From Pseudoxanthomonas sp. J35 (GTDB taxonomy: Bacteria > Pseudomonadota > Gammaproteobacteria > Xanthomonadales > Xanthomonadaceae): a stretch of 64,000 nt of DNA. The DNA lies in NCBI RefSeq assembly GCF_000513995.1, contig NZ_AZVB01000008.1:1-64000 (forward strand), in the 5' to 3' direction. A program made the translations under genes and the position numbers. This document shows positions 47,874-56,953 of this stretch, in pieces. Every line of letters begins with the position of its first letter. Position 1 is the stretch's first letter. Below the pieces are notes generated by a model that searched no databases, was not told the DNA's origin, and saw only the letters and a list, made by a program, of their open reading frames with translations.

Positions 47874-48560
47874 TCAGTAGGGCGCCAGGCGCGAGTTGAA
47901 GAAGCGGCCCAGCCAGCCCATCGCGTTGGACTGCGCCAGCGCACCGCGGCCGCCGTAGACGATCCGGGCCTGGCCGACCTTGCTCGAGGGCACGGTGTTG
48001 TCGTGGCCGATGTCGGCCGGGCGCACGATGCCCTGGATCTGCACCAGCTCGTCGCCCTGGTTCAGACGCAGGTTCTTTTCGCCCTGGACCACCAGGTTGC
48101 CGTTGGGCAGGCGCTGGACCACGGTGACGGTGACGCTGCCCTGCAGGCGGTTGCTCTGCTGGCTGCGGCCCTGGCCGTCGAACTCGCGCTCGGCGGCGGC
48201 CGAGGCCGAGAGGATGTCGCGCCCGTGGTAGGTGACCGGCCCGCCGAACAGCGCCGGCGCCGAGACCTCGATCTGGCCGTTCTTGGCCACCTGCGTGCTG
48301 GCGCTGGTCTGCGCGGTGGTGGACTCGACCAGCTGGATGGTCAGCAGGTCGCCGACGTCGCGCGCGACGCGGTCGGCGTACAGCGACAGCCCCTGTCCGC
48401 CCGGGTAGATCGCCCCGGGGGTGGCCGGCGTGGCGGTGGCCGCCAGCGGCGCCACCGGCGCCATGGGCGGGTAGGGACGCACGTCGCCGGCGGCGACGCA
48501 GCCGCCCAGCGACAGCGCGGCGGTCGGGAGCAGGGCGAGGAACAGTGCCTGGCGCTTCAT
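47874..48560 (-). CDS. flgH: Flagellar L-ring lipoprotein FlgH
   Basis: A 228-residue outer-membrane ring lipoprotein with the lipobox LGGC. GQGLSLYADRVARDVGDLLT and GEKNLRLNQGDELVQIQGIV fit FlgH. It lies 22 bp after flgG. Confidence 0.95.
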   Translation of the reverse strand: MKRQALFLALLPTAALSLGGCVAAGDVRPYPPMAPVAPLAATATPATPGAIYPGGQGLSLYADRVARDVGDLLTIQLVESTTAQTSASTQVAKNGQIEVSAPALFGGPVTYHGRDILSASAAAEREFDGQGRSQQSNRLQGSVTVTVVQRLPNGNLVVQGEKNLRLNQGDELVQIQGIVRPADIGHDNTVPSSKVGQARIVYGGRGALAQSNAMGWLGRFFNSRLAPY

Positions 48561-48582
48561 GGCGGGCCTCGTGGTGCCGCGG

Positions 48583-49368
48583 TCAGACGTTGTTGTTCAG
48601 GTAGCCGAGCATGGCGTCCGTGGTGGAGATGGCCTTGGCGTTCATCTCGTAGGCGCGCTGCGTCTCGATCATGCTCACCAGCTCCTCCACCACGTTGACG
48701 TTGCTGCCCTCCAGCGATCCCTGCACCAGCAGGCCCAGGCCGTTGAGGCCGGGCGTGCCGTTCTGCGCCGGCCCCGAGGCGGTGGTCTCCACGTAGAGGT
48801 TCTCGCCGCGCGCCTGCAGGCCGGCCGGATTGACGAAATCGGTCAGGGTCAGCGCCCCGATCTCCAGCGACTGCGCCTCGCCGGCCACCTGCACCGTCAC
48901 CGTGCCGTCGTTGCCGATGGTCAGCGACTGCGCGCCCTCGGGGATCTGGATGCCCGGCTGCACCGGATAGCCGCTGCTGGTGACCAGTTCGCCCTGGGCG
49001 TTGACCTGGAAGCTGCCGTCGCGGGTGTAGGCCGAGGTGCCGTCGGGCATCAGCACTTCGAAGAACCCGCGGCCGTTGATCATCACGTCCAGCGACCGCC
49101 CGGTCTGCTGCGGATTGCCCTGCTGGAAGTCCTTGGCGGTGGACACCACGCGCACCCCGGTGCCCAGCTGCAGGCCGGAAGGCAACTGGGTCTGCGCCGA
49201 GGTCGCGCCGCCCGGCTGGCGCACCTGCTGGTACAGCAGGTCCTCGAAGTTGGCGCGGTCGCGCTTGAAGCCGGTGGTGTTGGTGTTGGCCAGGTTGTTG
49301 GCCACCACCGACATCCGCGTCTGCTGTGCGTCCAGTCCGGTCTTGGCGACCCACAGTGCCTGGTTCAT
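48583..49368 (-). CDS. flgG: Flagellar distal rod protein FlgG
   Basis: A 261-residue rod protein, the commonest length for FlgG. The N-terminal motif [20 protein letters not shown] and the C-terminal [20 protein letters not shown] are conserved. It has its own sigma-54 promoter and starts the flgGHIJKL run. Confidence 0.96.
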   Translation of the reverse strand: MNQALWVAKTGLDAQQTRMSVVANNLANTNTTGFKRDRANFEDLLYQQVRQPGGATSAQTQLPSGLQLGTGVRVVSTAKDFQQGNPQQTGRSLDVMINGRGFFEVLMPDGTSAYTRDGSFQVNAQGELVTSSGYPVQPGIQIPEGAQSLTIGNDGTVTVQVAGEAQSLEIGALTLTDFVNPAGLQARGENLYVETTASGPAQNGTPGLNGLGLLVQGSLEGSNVNVVEELVSMIETQRAYEMNAKAISTTDAMLGYLNNNV

Positions 49369-49406
49369 GGCGCATACCTCGGAAGACGGAGTGACGCGGG
49401 GAAACA

Positions 49407-49422
49407 TGCAGGGCGCGTGCCA
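49407..49422 (-). promoter_or_regulatory. Sigma-54 promoter for flgGHIJKL
   Basis: Minus-strand TGGCACGCGCCCTGCA. The -24 is perfect; the -12 has C for T at its first base. It divides the flg cluster into two units between flgF and flgG. Confidence 0.8.
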
Positions 49423-49564
49423 GAACCGCGGCGCCTGCGCGCGACGACGCTTCGATATCGACGCCCACCCCTTGCGGGCGCCCTGGCCCTCGGGAGTCGA
49501 TGGCCGCGCGGCACGGCCGGCGCCCCTGGCGCCCGGCCCGGCGACGATCGATTGACGCCCGGCC

Positions 49565-50314
49565 TCAGCCGCCCAGGCGCAGCAGGGTATTGGCCGCCTG
49601 CGCATTGTCGTCGCCGCGCTGGATCACCTTGACCTGCATTTCGAACTGCCGCTGCAACTGGATCATCTGCACCAACGCCCCGGCGGCGTCGACATTGCTC
49701 TCCTCCAGCATCCCGGTGGACAGGACCGCACCGGCGGCCGGCGGCGGCGGCTGCGCCGGGTCGGCGCTGCGCATCAGCCCGTCCAGGCCGCGCACCAGCC
49801 GGTCCGGGGTGGCCTGGACCACGTGCAGGCGGCCGACTTCGGCCAGGGTGTCCGCGCCCTGACCGAGCGGGACGATGGAGAGCGTGCCGTCGTGGCCGAT
49901 CTCCAGCGCCTGGTGCGGGGGCAGGGCGATGGGATTGCCCTGCGGGTCCAGCAACGGCCGCCCGCCGGCGGTGACCAGCTGCCCGTTGGGCGTCAGCGCC
50001 AGATTGCCGGCGCGGGTATAGGCCTGGCTGCCGTCCGCGGCCTGCACCGCCAGCCAGCGGTCCGGGTGCAGCGAGACGTCCAGCGGGTTGCCGGTCACCC
50101 GCTGCGCGCCGGCGCGGGCGTCGAAGCCCTGGTCCACGTGCAGCGCCGCGGTGCGCGAAGCGTGCCCCGGGCCGTGCACCGGAAACGCCTCGGTATTGGC
50201 CAGCGCCGCCTTGAACCCGGCGGTGTCGGCATTGGCCAGGTTGTGCGAGACCGTGCCCTGCGCCTGCAGGGAGGCGCGGGCGCCGGTCATGGCGATGTAG
50301 AGGGCTTTGTCCAT
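49565..50314 (-). CDS. flgF: Flagellar proximal rod protein FlgF
   Basis: A 249-residue rod protein with [20 protein letters not shown] and the C-terminal [21 protein letters not shown]. It follows flgE after 97 bp with no obvious promoter between, and ends the flgBCDEF unit. Confidence 0.94.
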   Translation of the reverse strand: MDKALYIAMTGARASLQAQGTVSHNLANADTAGFKAALANTEAFPVHGPGHASRTAALHVDQGFDARAGAQRVTGNPLDVSLHPDRWLAVQAADGSQAYTRAGNLALTPNGQLVTAGGRPLLDPQGNPIALPPHQALEIGHDGTLSIVPLGQGADTLAEVGRLHVVQATPDRLVRGLDGLMRSADPAQPPPPAAGAVLSTGMLEESNVDAAGALVQMIQLQRQFEMQVKVIQRGDDNAQAANTLLRLGG

Positions 50315-50411
50315 GGCGGCCGGACTCCGGGCGGGGCGGGGACCGGTGCGGGGCGACCGGGACGGGCCGGCCGGCGCTTGCGCGACGCCCTGGCCCTGTC
50401 CCGGAGCCCGG

Positions 50412-51635
50412 TCACCGGATGTTGATCACTGTCTGCGTGACCTGGTCCTGGGTGGTGATCATCTGCGCGTTGGCCTGGAAGTTGCGCTGGGCCACGATCA
50501 TGTTCACCAACTGCTCGGTCAGGTCCACGGTCGAGGACTCCAGCGCGCCGGACTGGATCTGGCCGAAATCCGAGGTATCCGGCGCGCCGGTGCGCGGCGT
50601 GCCCGAGGCGTAGCTCTCGCCCCACATGTTGTTGCCCTGCGGCTGCAGGCCCTGGGGGTTGACGAAGGTGGTCAACGCCACCTGGCCCAGGGCCACGTCG
50701 GCACCGTTGGAGTAGCGGGCGAACACCACGCCCTCCTGCGAAATGCTGATCTCGTTGAGCTTGCCGCTGGCGTAGCCGTCCTGGTTCACCCCGCGCAGCG
50801 CGAAGCGCTCGCCGTACTGGGTGGTGCCGGTCAGGTCCAGGGTCATGTTCAGCACGCCCGCGCCGGTGGCCGGGGTGAACGGGTCCATGACGATCCGGCC
50901 GTTGGCCGGGACCAGCAGCTCGCCGCTGTCGGAGAACTGCAGTGTCGTCGGCGTGCCGACCTGGGTGCCGTCGACGTAGTTGTAGACCTGCCATTCGTTC
51001 GGGTTGGCGGTCTTGACGAAGTACGAGGTCTGCACGTGGCTGACGCCCAGCGAGTCATACACGGTCACTCCGCCCGTGGATTCGTTGTAGGTGTTGGCGT
51101 CGGCCGGGTCGAACGGAGCCACTGCCGGCGCGGCGGCGTTGCCGGGCAGCGTGGCCATCAGCTCCACCAGCCCGGTCTGCCGCGGCGGGCTGTCGGTGGT
51201 CTGCAGTCGCAGGTCGCCCATGCGGCCCACGTCGAAGCCCTCGCCGTTGCTGCGCGGGGCGAACACCTGCAGGCGCGCGCCGTCGGGGGTGACGACGAAG
51301 CCCTGGTTGTCGGTCTGGAAGTTCCCGGCGCGGGTGTACAGGGTGGCGCCGTTCTTGTTGACGGTGAAGAAGCCCTCGCCGTCGATGGCCATGTCCAGGC
51401 TGCGCCCGGTGGGCTCGATGTTGCCCTGGGAGAACTGCTGGGCGACGTTGGTCAGGCGCACCCCGGCGCCGATGGCGTTGCGCGCCAGCCCCCAGGACGT
51501 GTACGAGAACAGGTCCGCGAACTCGGCCCGGGACTCCTTGAAGCCGGTCGTGTTGACGTTGGCGATGTTGTTGGCGGTGACGTTGAGGTCGCTGCTGGCG
51601 GCGTTGATGCCGGACAGGGAGGTGTTGAAGCTCAT
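50412..51635 (-). CDS. flgE: Flagellar hook protein FlgE
   Basis: A 407-residue hook protein with MSFNTSLSGINAASSDLNVT, NNIANVNTTGFKESRAEF, and a C-terminal SSTVDLTEQLVNMIVAQRNF. Its length is typical for a simple FlgE. It follows flgD by 37 bp. Confidence 0.96.
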   Translation of the reverse strand: MSFNTSLSGINAASSDLNVTANNIANVNTTGFKESRAEFADLFSYTSWGLARNAIGAGVRLTNVAQQFSQGNIEPTGRSLDMAIDGEGFFTVNKNGATLYTRAGNFQTDNQGFVVTPDGARLQVFAPRSNGEGFDVGRMGDLRLQTTDSPPRQTGLVELMATLPGNAAAPAVAPFDPADANTYNESTGGVTVYDSLGVSHVQTSYFVKTANPNEWQVYNYVDGTQVGTPTTLQFSDSGELLVPANGRIVMDPFTPATGAGVLNMTLDLTGTTQYGERFALRGVNQDGYASGKLNEISISQEGVVFARYSNGADVALGQVALTTFVNPQGLQPQGNNMWGESYASGTPRTGAPDTSDFGQIQSGALESSTVDLTEQLVNMIVAQRNFQANAQMITTQDQVTQTVINIR

Positions 51636-51672
51636 GGCGTACTCCTGCGGAAGGCTTGCGGAGGAACGGTGC

Positions 51673-52341
51673 TCAGCTCACGCGGAGCACGTAGTCGAGC
51701 GGGGCGGTGCCCAGGCCGGGCAGGTTGACGTGCAGGCCGTCGCTGCCGACGGTCACGCTCTCCACCCGCCCGTGGACGTAGGTGTCCAGCCGGGTGATGG
51801 CGCCGGTGGCGTCCACGTGCCGGGCCTGGATGCCGTAGGCCCCGGGCGGCAGCCGCTCGCCGGCCGCGTCGGTGCCGTCCCAGGCGAAGGCGACCTCGCC
51901 GGAGCGTTCGGCCGCGACGCTGAACTCGCGCACGGTGCGGCCGCTGGCGTCGGTGACCTGGAACACCACCGTCCCGGCGTTGGGCGCGGCCACCGCGCCG
52001 CTGGCGCCGCCGTCCTGGCCCAGCGCCACCTTGGCCGAAGGCACCAGCACGGTCCGGCCGACCAGGGAGGCGCCGCGCAGCAACTGGTCCGCCCCCAGCG
52101 CGGCGGAGAAGTCGCGGACCTGGCCGTTGAGGTCCTGGATGCCCTGGACCGTGGAGAACTGCGCCAGTTGCCCGAGGAAAGCGCTGTTCTCCATCGGCTT
52201 GAGCGGGTCCTGGTGCTTGAGCTGCTCGGTCATCAGGCGCAGGAAATCGGCCTGGCCGAGCGCGGCGTCCTTCTTGTCCTGCTGCGCCGGAGGCGCGGCC
52301 AGGCCGAGGCTGGCATAGATGTCGCTGGCGATGCTGTTCAC
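51673..52341 (-). CDS. flgD: Hook-capping protein FlgD, GTG start
   Basis: A 222-residue scaffold needed for hook assembly. The FlgD N-terminal segment (QADFLRLMTEQLKHQDPLKP, FLGQLAQFSTVQGI) and the C-terminal FlgD Ig/tudor domains are present. The frame has no ATG at its start; GTG at 52341 follows GAGGAG eight bases upstream. Confidence 0.93.
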   Translation of the reverse strand: MNSIASDIYASLGLAAPPAQQDKKDAALGQADFLRLMTEQLKHQDPLKPMENSAFLGQLAQFSTVQGIQDLNGQVRDFSAALGADQLLRGASLVGRTVLVPSAKVALGQDGGASGAVAAPNAGTVVFQVTDASGRTVREFSVAAERSGEVAFAWDGTDAAGERLPPGAYGIQARHVDATGAITRLDTYVHGRVESVTVGSDGLHVNLPGLGTAPLDYVLRVS

Positions 52342-52352
52342 GCGCGGACTCC

Positions 52353-52760
52353 TCAGCGGCCCATGGTCAGGGTGGCCAGGGCGAGTTCCTTGGCGGTGTT
52401 GATCACTTCCACGCCGGCCTGGTAGCTGCGCGAGGCGGAGATCAGATCGACCATCTGCGCCACCGGGTCCACGTCCGGCGCGAACACGTACCCGTCCGCG
52501 TCGGCCAGCGGATGGCCGGGCTCGTAGCGGCGCACCGGCGGCGCTTCGCTCTGGGCGATCTGGCGCACGCGCACGCCGGTGAGGCTGGGGTCGCTGGCGC
52601 TGGCCTGTGCCTGGAACACCGGCTGCAGCGGCCGGTAGACGGCCTCGGGCGAGCCGGCCACCGAGTCGGCGTTGGCCAGGTTGCTGGCGATGGTGCTCAG
52701 GCGCACGGACTGCGCCTGCAGCGCGGAACCGGCGACGTCGAAGATCGGCAGGTTGCTCAT
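52353..52760 (-). CDS. flgC: Flagellar rod protein FlgC
   Basis: A 135-residue rod protein with TIASNLANADSVAG and the C-terminal DPVAQMVDLISASRSYQAGV. It lies 3 bp after flgB. Confidence 0.95.
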   Translation of the reverse strand: MSNLPIFDVAGSALQAQSVRLSTIASNLANADSVAGSPEAVYRPLQPVFQAQASASDPSLTGVRVRQIAQSEAPPVRRYEPGHPLADADGYVFAPDVDPVAQMVDLISASRSYQAGVEVINTAKELALATLTMGR

Positions 52761-52763
52761 GGC

Positions 52764-53174
52764 TTACTGTCCGGTGATGGCGGTGAGCAGGGTGCGCACC
52801 TTGGATTCGAGGAAGCTCAGCGAGGCGCGGTACTCCAGCGCGGCGCGGCCGTAGGCGGCGCGCTCGGCGTCCGGATCCACGGTGTTGCCGTCCAGGCTGG
52901 GCTGGCCGGCCGGGCGCGCAAACCGGAACGGCGCCGCGCCCAGGTCCAGGGCATCGCCGAGGTGGCGCTCGTGGGTGGCGCGCGCGCCGGGCACGGCGCT
53001 GCCTTCGCGCTGGCGGCGCGCCGCGGCCAGGGCGGCGTCGAAGTCCAGGTCCTGGGCCTGGTACCCCGGGGTGTCGGCGTTGGCCAGGTTGCTGGCGAGC
53101 AGCTTCATGCGTTGCTCGCGCAGCGGCAGGGCGTCGGCGTGCACGCCGAAATAGGTGGAGATCGGGTCGGGCAT
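52764..53174 (-). CDS. flgB: Flagellar rod protein FlgB
   Basis: A 136-residue rod protein with LLASNLANADTPGYQAQDLD and the C-terminal FLESKVRTLLTAITGQ. GGAGG precedes the ATG at 53174; the longer in-frame start would lie near the promoter. It heads flgBCDEF. Confidence 0.95.
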   Translation of the reverse strand: MPDPISTYFGVHADALPLREQRMKLLASNLANADTPGYQAQDLDFDAALAAARRQREGSAVPGARATHERHLGDALDLGAAPFRFARPAGQPSLDGNTVDPDAERAAYGRAALEYRASLSFLESKVRTLLTAITGQ

Positions 53175-53208
53175 GGGCGCCTCCGGGCGGACCGTCGCCC
53201 GGAAGACA

Positions 53209-53224
53209 GGCAAGGCGCGTGCCA
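53209..53224 (-). promoter_or_regulatory. Sigma-54 promoter for flgBCDEF
   Basis: Minus-strand TGGCACGCGCCTTGCC, matching the consensus at every core position. The leader to flgB would be about 23 bases. Confidence 0.9.
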
Positions 53225-53255
53225 GGACCGGCCGGCGAGAACGGGGGCGCGCGGC

Positions 53256-54200
53256 TCAGGCGCCCCCGGCCACCTCGCGCAGCCGCACCAGCACGTGCTC
53301 GGCCAGCTCGTGCGGGCTGTACTTGGCGACGAAGGCGTTGGCGCCCACCCGTTCGACCATGGCGTTGTTGAACACCCCCGACAGCGAGGTGTGCAGCAGC
53401 ACGTACAGTCCCGCCAGGGCCGGGTGGCGCCGGATTTCCGTCGTCAGGGTGTAGCCGTCCATCGCCGGCATCTCGATGTCGGAGATCACCATGGCGTAGC
53501 GGCGGGTCGGGTCCTCGCCGCCTGCGTGCACCTGCAGCAGGTGGTCCAGCGCCTGGCGGCCGTCCGACAGCAGGGTCACGCCCACTCCCAACTGGTCCAG
53601 CATGCTGCGCATCTGCTGCCGCGCCACCCGCGAATCGTCCACCACCAGGACCTGCAGCGGCGGCGACCCGGGCGGCAGCACCATCTCCGGCGAAAGCACC
53701 GCGTCCATCCGCGAACGGGTGATGTCCGCCAGCACGCTCTCCACGTCCAGCACCTGGATCAGCTCGTCCTGGAAGCGGGTCACGGCCGTCAGGTAGGTAC
53801 TCTCGGCCCCCAGGTCCGGGGGCGGGTGGATGTCCTCCACGGCGATGTTGACGATGCGCTCGACGTCGCTGACCAGGAAGCCCTGCACCGAGCGGTTGAA
53901 CTCGGTCACCACCAGGTACTGGGTGTCCGCATCCCCCGGCGCGTTGCGCTCGGGATGGCCGATCGCTAGGCCCAGGTCCAGCACGGGGACCGAGCGGCCG
54001 CGCACGTCCGCCGCGCCCACGAACTGGCCCGGCAGCCCGGGCAGCTGGAACAGCGGCGGGCGCCGCAGCACCTCCTGCACCTTGAAGACGTTGACGCCAA
54101 AAAGCTGGCGGCCGCCGAGGCGGAACAACAGCAGCGCCAGGCGGTTGTGGCCTGCCAGGCGGGTGCGCTGGTCGATCCGGTTGAGCAGGTTGTACGCCAT
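53256..54200 (-). CDS. cheV: Chemotaxis coupling/adaptation protein CheV
   Basis: A 314-residue protein with an N-terminal CheW-like domain (about 18-165) and a C-terminal receiver (D188-D189, phospho-acceptor D241). CheV couples receptors to CheA and tunes the signal by phosphorylation. It is transcribed away from flgA. The ATG at 54200 sits just 7 bases after the sigma-28 -10 box, so the transcript would be leaderless or nearly so; the longer in-frame start at 54260 is upstream of the promoter. Confidence 0.94.
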   Translation of the reverse strand: MAYNLLNRIDQRTRLAGHNRLALLLFRLGGRQLFGVNVFKVQEVLRRPPLFQLPGLPGQFVGAADVRGRSVPVLDLGLAIGHPERNAPGDADTQYLVVTEFNRSVQGFLVSDVERIVNIAVEDIHPPPDLGAESTYLTAVTRFQDELIQVLDVESVLADITRSRMDAVLSPEMVLPPGSPPLQVLVVDDSRVARQQMRSMLDQLGVGVTLLSDGRQALDHLLQVHAGGEDPTRRYAMVISDIEMPAMDGYTLTTEIRRHPALAGLYVLLHTSLSGVFNNAMVERVGANAFVAKYSPHELAEHVLVRLREVAGGA

Positions 54201-54207
54201 GTGCCCG

Positions 54208-54234
54208 GTATCGGCGGGGCGGTCGCGGCCTTGA
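54208..54234 (-). promoter_or_regulatory. Sigma-28 (FliA) promoter for cheV, abutting the start codon
   Basis: Minus-strand TCAAGGCC, an 11-bp spacer, then GCCGATAC. Seven bases separate it from the ATG at 54200. It lies back to back with the flgA sigma-54 element on the other strand. Confidence 0.68.
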
Positions 54235-54243
54235 GCGCAGCCG

Positions 54244-54259
54244 CGGCACGCCGCTTGCA
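54244..54259 (+). promoter_or_regulatory. Sigma-54 promoter for flgA
   Basis: Plus-strand CGGCACGCCGCTTGCA, a strong match. The expected start site is about 27 bases before the flgA ATG at 54298. Confidence 0.87.
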
Positions 54260-54297
54260 TGGGCTAGGGCAGGTTGTCGTCCCTCACAGGTCCGCCG

Positions 54298-54948
54298 ATG
54301 TCGCTGCCGTCCCGCCTCGCACTCGTGTTCCTGCTCGGCCTGCCGATACCGGCGGTGGCGGGCGGCGGCTTCCAGCCGGTGGCGTCGATCCGCGAGGCGG
54401 CCCTGTCGGCCGTGCCCGGCGGGCAGGCCGAGGCCAGCCTGGATCCGGCCCTGCGCATGCCGTTGTGCGGGCGGCCGCTGGTCGCGCGGCAGGCGTCGGC
54501 GGGCACGGTCGAGGTGGCCTGCCCGGACGGCTGGCGCCTGTTCGTCCCGGTGCGGCAGCGGCGCAGCCAGGCGGTGGTGGTGCTGGCGCGGGGCGTAGCG
54601 GCCGGCGAGCCGGTCGCGGCCGAGGCCCTGGCCACCGAGCAGCGCGACGTCTCGCGCATCGCCGGGGCGGCGCTGTCGGATCCGGCGCAGGCGGTCGGGC
54701 GGGTGGCCCGGCGGACCCTGCCGGCCGGCACGGTGCTTTCGGCCAGCGACCTGGCCGCGCCCCGGCTGGTACGCCGCGGCGATACGGTCGCACTGGTCTC
54801 CCGGCGCGGGGGCGTCGAAGTCCGGGTGGCCGGACGCGCCCTGGGCGACGCCGGCCAGGATGAGCGGGTCACGGTGGAGAACCTGTCCTCGCGCAAGGTC
54901 CTGCAGGGGCGGGTGGGGGCGGGCGGCGACGTCCTGGTCGGCCCATGA
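54298..54948 (+). CDS. flgA: P-ring assembly chaperone FlgA
   Basis: A 216-residue periplasmic chaperone for FlgI. A signal peptide (LVFLLGLPIPAVAGGG) precedes an N-terminal domain with a cysteine pair and the C-terminal SAF-like domain ending in VTVENLSSRKVLQGRV, typical of FlgA. An ATG at 54298 is preferred since an upstream in-frame TTG lies at the predicted transcription start. Confidence 0.93.
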   Translation: MSLPSRLALVFLLGLPIPAVAGGGFQPVASIREAALSAVPGGQAEASLDPALRMPLCGRPLVARQASAGTVEVACPDGWRLFVPVRQRRSQAVVVLARGVAAGEPVAAEALATEQRDVSRIAGAALSDPAQAVGRVARRTLPAGTVLSASDLAAPRLVRRGDTVALVSRRGGVEVRVAGRALGDAGQDERVTVENLSSRKVLQGRVGAGGDVLVGP

Positions 54949-54968
54949 ACCCGCCCCCCCCGGTCCGC

Positions 54969-54995
54969 TAAAGTCATCCCTGTCCCTGCCGATAC
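54969..54995 (+). promoter_or_regulatory. Sigma-28 (FliA) promoter for flgM
   Basis: Plus-strand TAAAGTCA, an 11-bp spacer, then GCCGATAC. It would let FliA drive its own inhibitor separately from the sigma-54 flgA transcript. The leader is about 25 bases with an AAGGA site. Confidence 0.85.
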
Positions 54996-55026
54996 CCCTC
55001 GCGTACCCGTACAAGGATCCGCTCCC

Positions 55027-55332
55027 ATGAGCCAGAAGATCGAAGGCGTCCCGCCCCCGGCCGTGCGCGGCATCGACCCGGCCGCCGGCCGCGTCGCTCC
55101 CGCCGGTGCGGACCGTTCCGCCCCGGTCCAGGCCGCCCAGCCCGGCGACAGCCTGCGCCTGACCGGCGAGACCGCGGGCCTGCAGGCGCTGCAGCGCGAG
55201 CTGGCCGCGGCGCCCGCGGTGGACGCCGCGCGCGTGGCCCAGGTCCGGCAGGCGCTGGAAGCGGGCAGCTACCGCGCCGACCCGGCGGCCATCGCCGACC
55301 GCATGCTCCGGATGGAGCGCCTGCTGGGCTGA
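55027..55332 (+). CDS. flgM: Anti-sigma-28 factor FlgM
   Basis: A 101-residue FliA inhibitor that is exported once the hook is finished. A disordered, proline-rich N-terminal half is followed by the conserved helical part (VDAARVAQVRQALEAGSYRA, IADRMLRMERLL). It precedes flgN by 2 bp. Confidence 0.94.
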   Translation: MSQKIEGVPPPAVRGIDPAAGRVAPAGADRSAPVQAAQPGDSLRLTGETAGLQALQRELAAAPAVDAARVAQVRQALEAGSYRADPAAIADRMLRMERLLG

Positions 55333-55334
55333 CC

Positions 55335-55679
55335 ATGGACCGCGCGCACGCCAGCGACGATGCCCTGGACCGCCTGGCCGCGGCGCTGGCCGAGGAACGG
55401 CGCGCGCTGCTGGACCACGATGTGGAGCTGCTGGTCCGCGCCACCCAGGAGAAGCTCGCCGCGCTGCGCGCGCTGGAAGCCGCGCTGCCGGACGGCCACG
55501 CGCAGCGGCTGGCCGAACTGGCCGAGGCCAACCGCAGCAATGGCGCGCTGCTGGCGCGGCGGCGGCGCGAGGTGAACTGGGCCCTGCGGCACCTGGGACG
55601 CCTGGAGAGCGCGCCCGAGTACGACGCGCGCGGCCAGGCGCAGCAGCCGCGGCCGCGCCGCGACCTGGCCGTGGCCTGA
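55335..55679 (+). CDS. flgN: Flagellar chaperone FlgN
   Basis: A 114-residue, mainly helical protein following flgM, the usual partner gene. FlgN is the export chaperone for FlgK and FlgL. The match is by length, helical content and order (flgA-flgM-flgN). Confidence 0.88.
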   Translation: MDRAHASDDALDRLAAALAEERRALLDHDVELLVRATQEKLAALRALEAALPDGHAQRLAELAEANRSNGALLARRRREVNWALRHLGRLESAPEYDARGQAQQPRPRRDLAVA

Positions 55680-55738
55680 CCCGCGGCGCCCGTCCCGGGC
55701 GGTAGAATCGCGCGCTCGCGATTCGACGGCCCAGCCCC

Positions 55739-56950
55739 GTGAACACTCCCAACGAAGGCCCCGCGCCTTCCCTCCGCATCCTCGAAGCCCTCGGCCGGCG
55801 CCTGCGGGAAGGCGTGCTGCTGTTCGGCGCCGACGGCCGGCGCCTGTACGCCAACGATGCCGCCCGCGAACTGTGCCGCGCCTGTTACCCGCGCGACCTG
55901 GAGCAGGGCCTGTCGCTGGACGGCCTGCTGCCGCGCGAGGCCCTGCCGCACGCCCGCGAGCACGGCCGCTGGAGCGGGCATCTGTCCTTCGGCGAGCAGC
56001 GCATGCTGCTGGTGCACGCCTACCACGCCGAGGAAGAGGGCGGCTGCTACCTGGTGCTGATGCAGGACATGCGCCTGATCCGCGCCCACGACCAGGAACT
56101 GCTGCGCCGCCACGCCGAGCTGAACGTGCGCCTGACCGCGGCGCAGGAGAAGCTGCTGCAGGCCGAGAAGCTGGCCTCGATCGGCCAGCTGGCGGCGGGC
56201 GTGGCCCACGAGATCAACAATCCGATCGGCTACGTGCACTCCAACCTGGGCAGCCTGCAGGAGTACCTGCACAGCCTGTTCGCGCTGATCGACGCCTACG
56301 AGCGCGCGCTGCGCTCGCCGGACCCGCGGGCCATGCTCCCGGAGATCGACCAGACCCGCGCGCGGCTGGACATCGACTTCATCAGCCGCGACCTGCCGCA
56401 GCTGATGACCGAGTCGCGCGAGGGCATCGAGCGCGTCACCCGCATCGTGCGCGACCTGAAGGACTTCTCCCGTTCCGACCGCGACGAGTCGTGGAAGCTG
56501 GTGGACCTGCACGCCGGGCTCGAGTCGACCCTCAACATCATCTGGAACGAGCTCAAGTACAGGACCACGCTGGAGAAGTCGTACGGCGAGCTGCCGCTGG
56601 TCGAGTGCCTGCCCTCGGAACTCAACCAGGTGTTCATGAACGTCCTGATCAACGCCGGCCAGGCCATCGGCGAGCGCGGCACCATCCGCGTGAGCACCGG
56701 GCACGAGGGCGACGAGGTCTGGGTGGAGGTGAGCGACAGCGGCCCGGGCATCCCGCCCGACGCCCTGCAGCGGATCTTCGATCCGTTCTTCACCACCAAG
56801 CCGGTGGGCAAGGGTACCGGGCTGGGTCTGTCCATCTCCTACGGCATCGTCGCCAAGCACCACGGCCGCATCGACGTGGACAGCCGGCTGGGCGAGGGCT
56901 CGCGCTTCCGCATCGTGCTGCCGGTGCGCCAGCCGAAGGCCGCGGCCTGA
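55739..56950 (+). CDS. Soluble PAS-type sensor histidine kinase, GTG start
   Basis: A 403-residue kinase without membrane helices. An N-terminal PAS-like domain (about 14-118) leads through a coiled coil to a HisKA domain with [11 protein letters not shown] (phospho-acceptor His), then the ATPase boxes [16 protein letters not shown] and [15 protein letters not shown]. No response regulator is beside it on the same strand; the convergent GGDEF-EAL-receiver gene (4 bp away) carries one. The only usable start is GTG at 55739, with no clear ribosome site. It may be read through from flgM-flgN. Confidence 0.88.
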   Translation: MNTPNEGPAPSLRILEALGRRLREGVLLFGADGRRLYANDAARELCRACYPRDLEQGLSLDGLLPREALPHAREHGRWSGHLSFGEQRMLLVHAYHAEEEGGCYLVLMQDMRLIRAHDQELLRRHAELNVRLTAAQEKLLQAEKLASIGQLAAGVAHEINNPIGYVHSNLGSLQEYLHSLFALIDAYERALRSPDPRAMLPEIDQTRARLDIDFISRDLPQLMTESREGIERVTRIVRDLKDFSRSDRDESWKLVDLHAGLESTLNIIWNELKYRTTLEKSYGELPLVECLPSELNQVFMNVLINAGQAIGERGTIRVSTGHEGDEVWVEVSDSGPGIPPDALQRIFDPFFTTKPVGKGTGLGLSISYGIVAKHHGRIDVDSRLGEGSRFRIVLPVRQPKAAA

Positions 56951-56953
56951 GCC

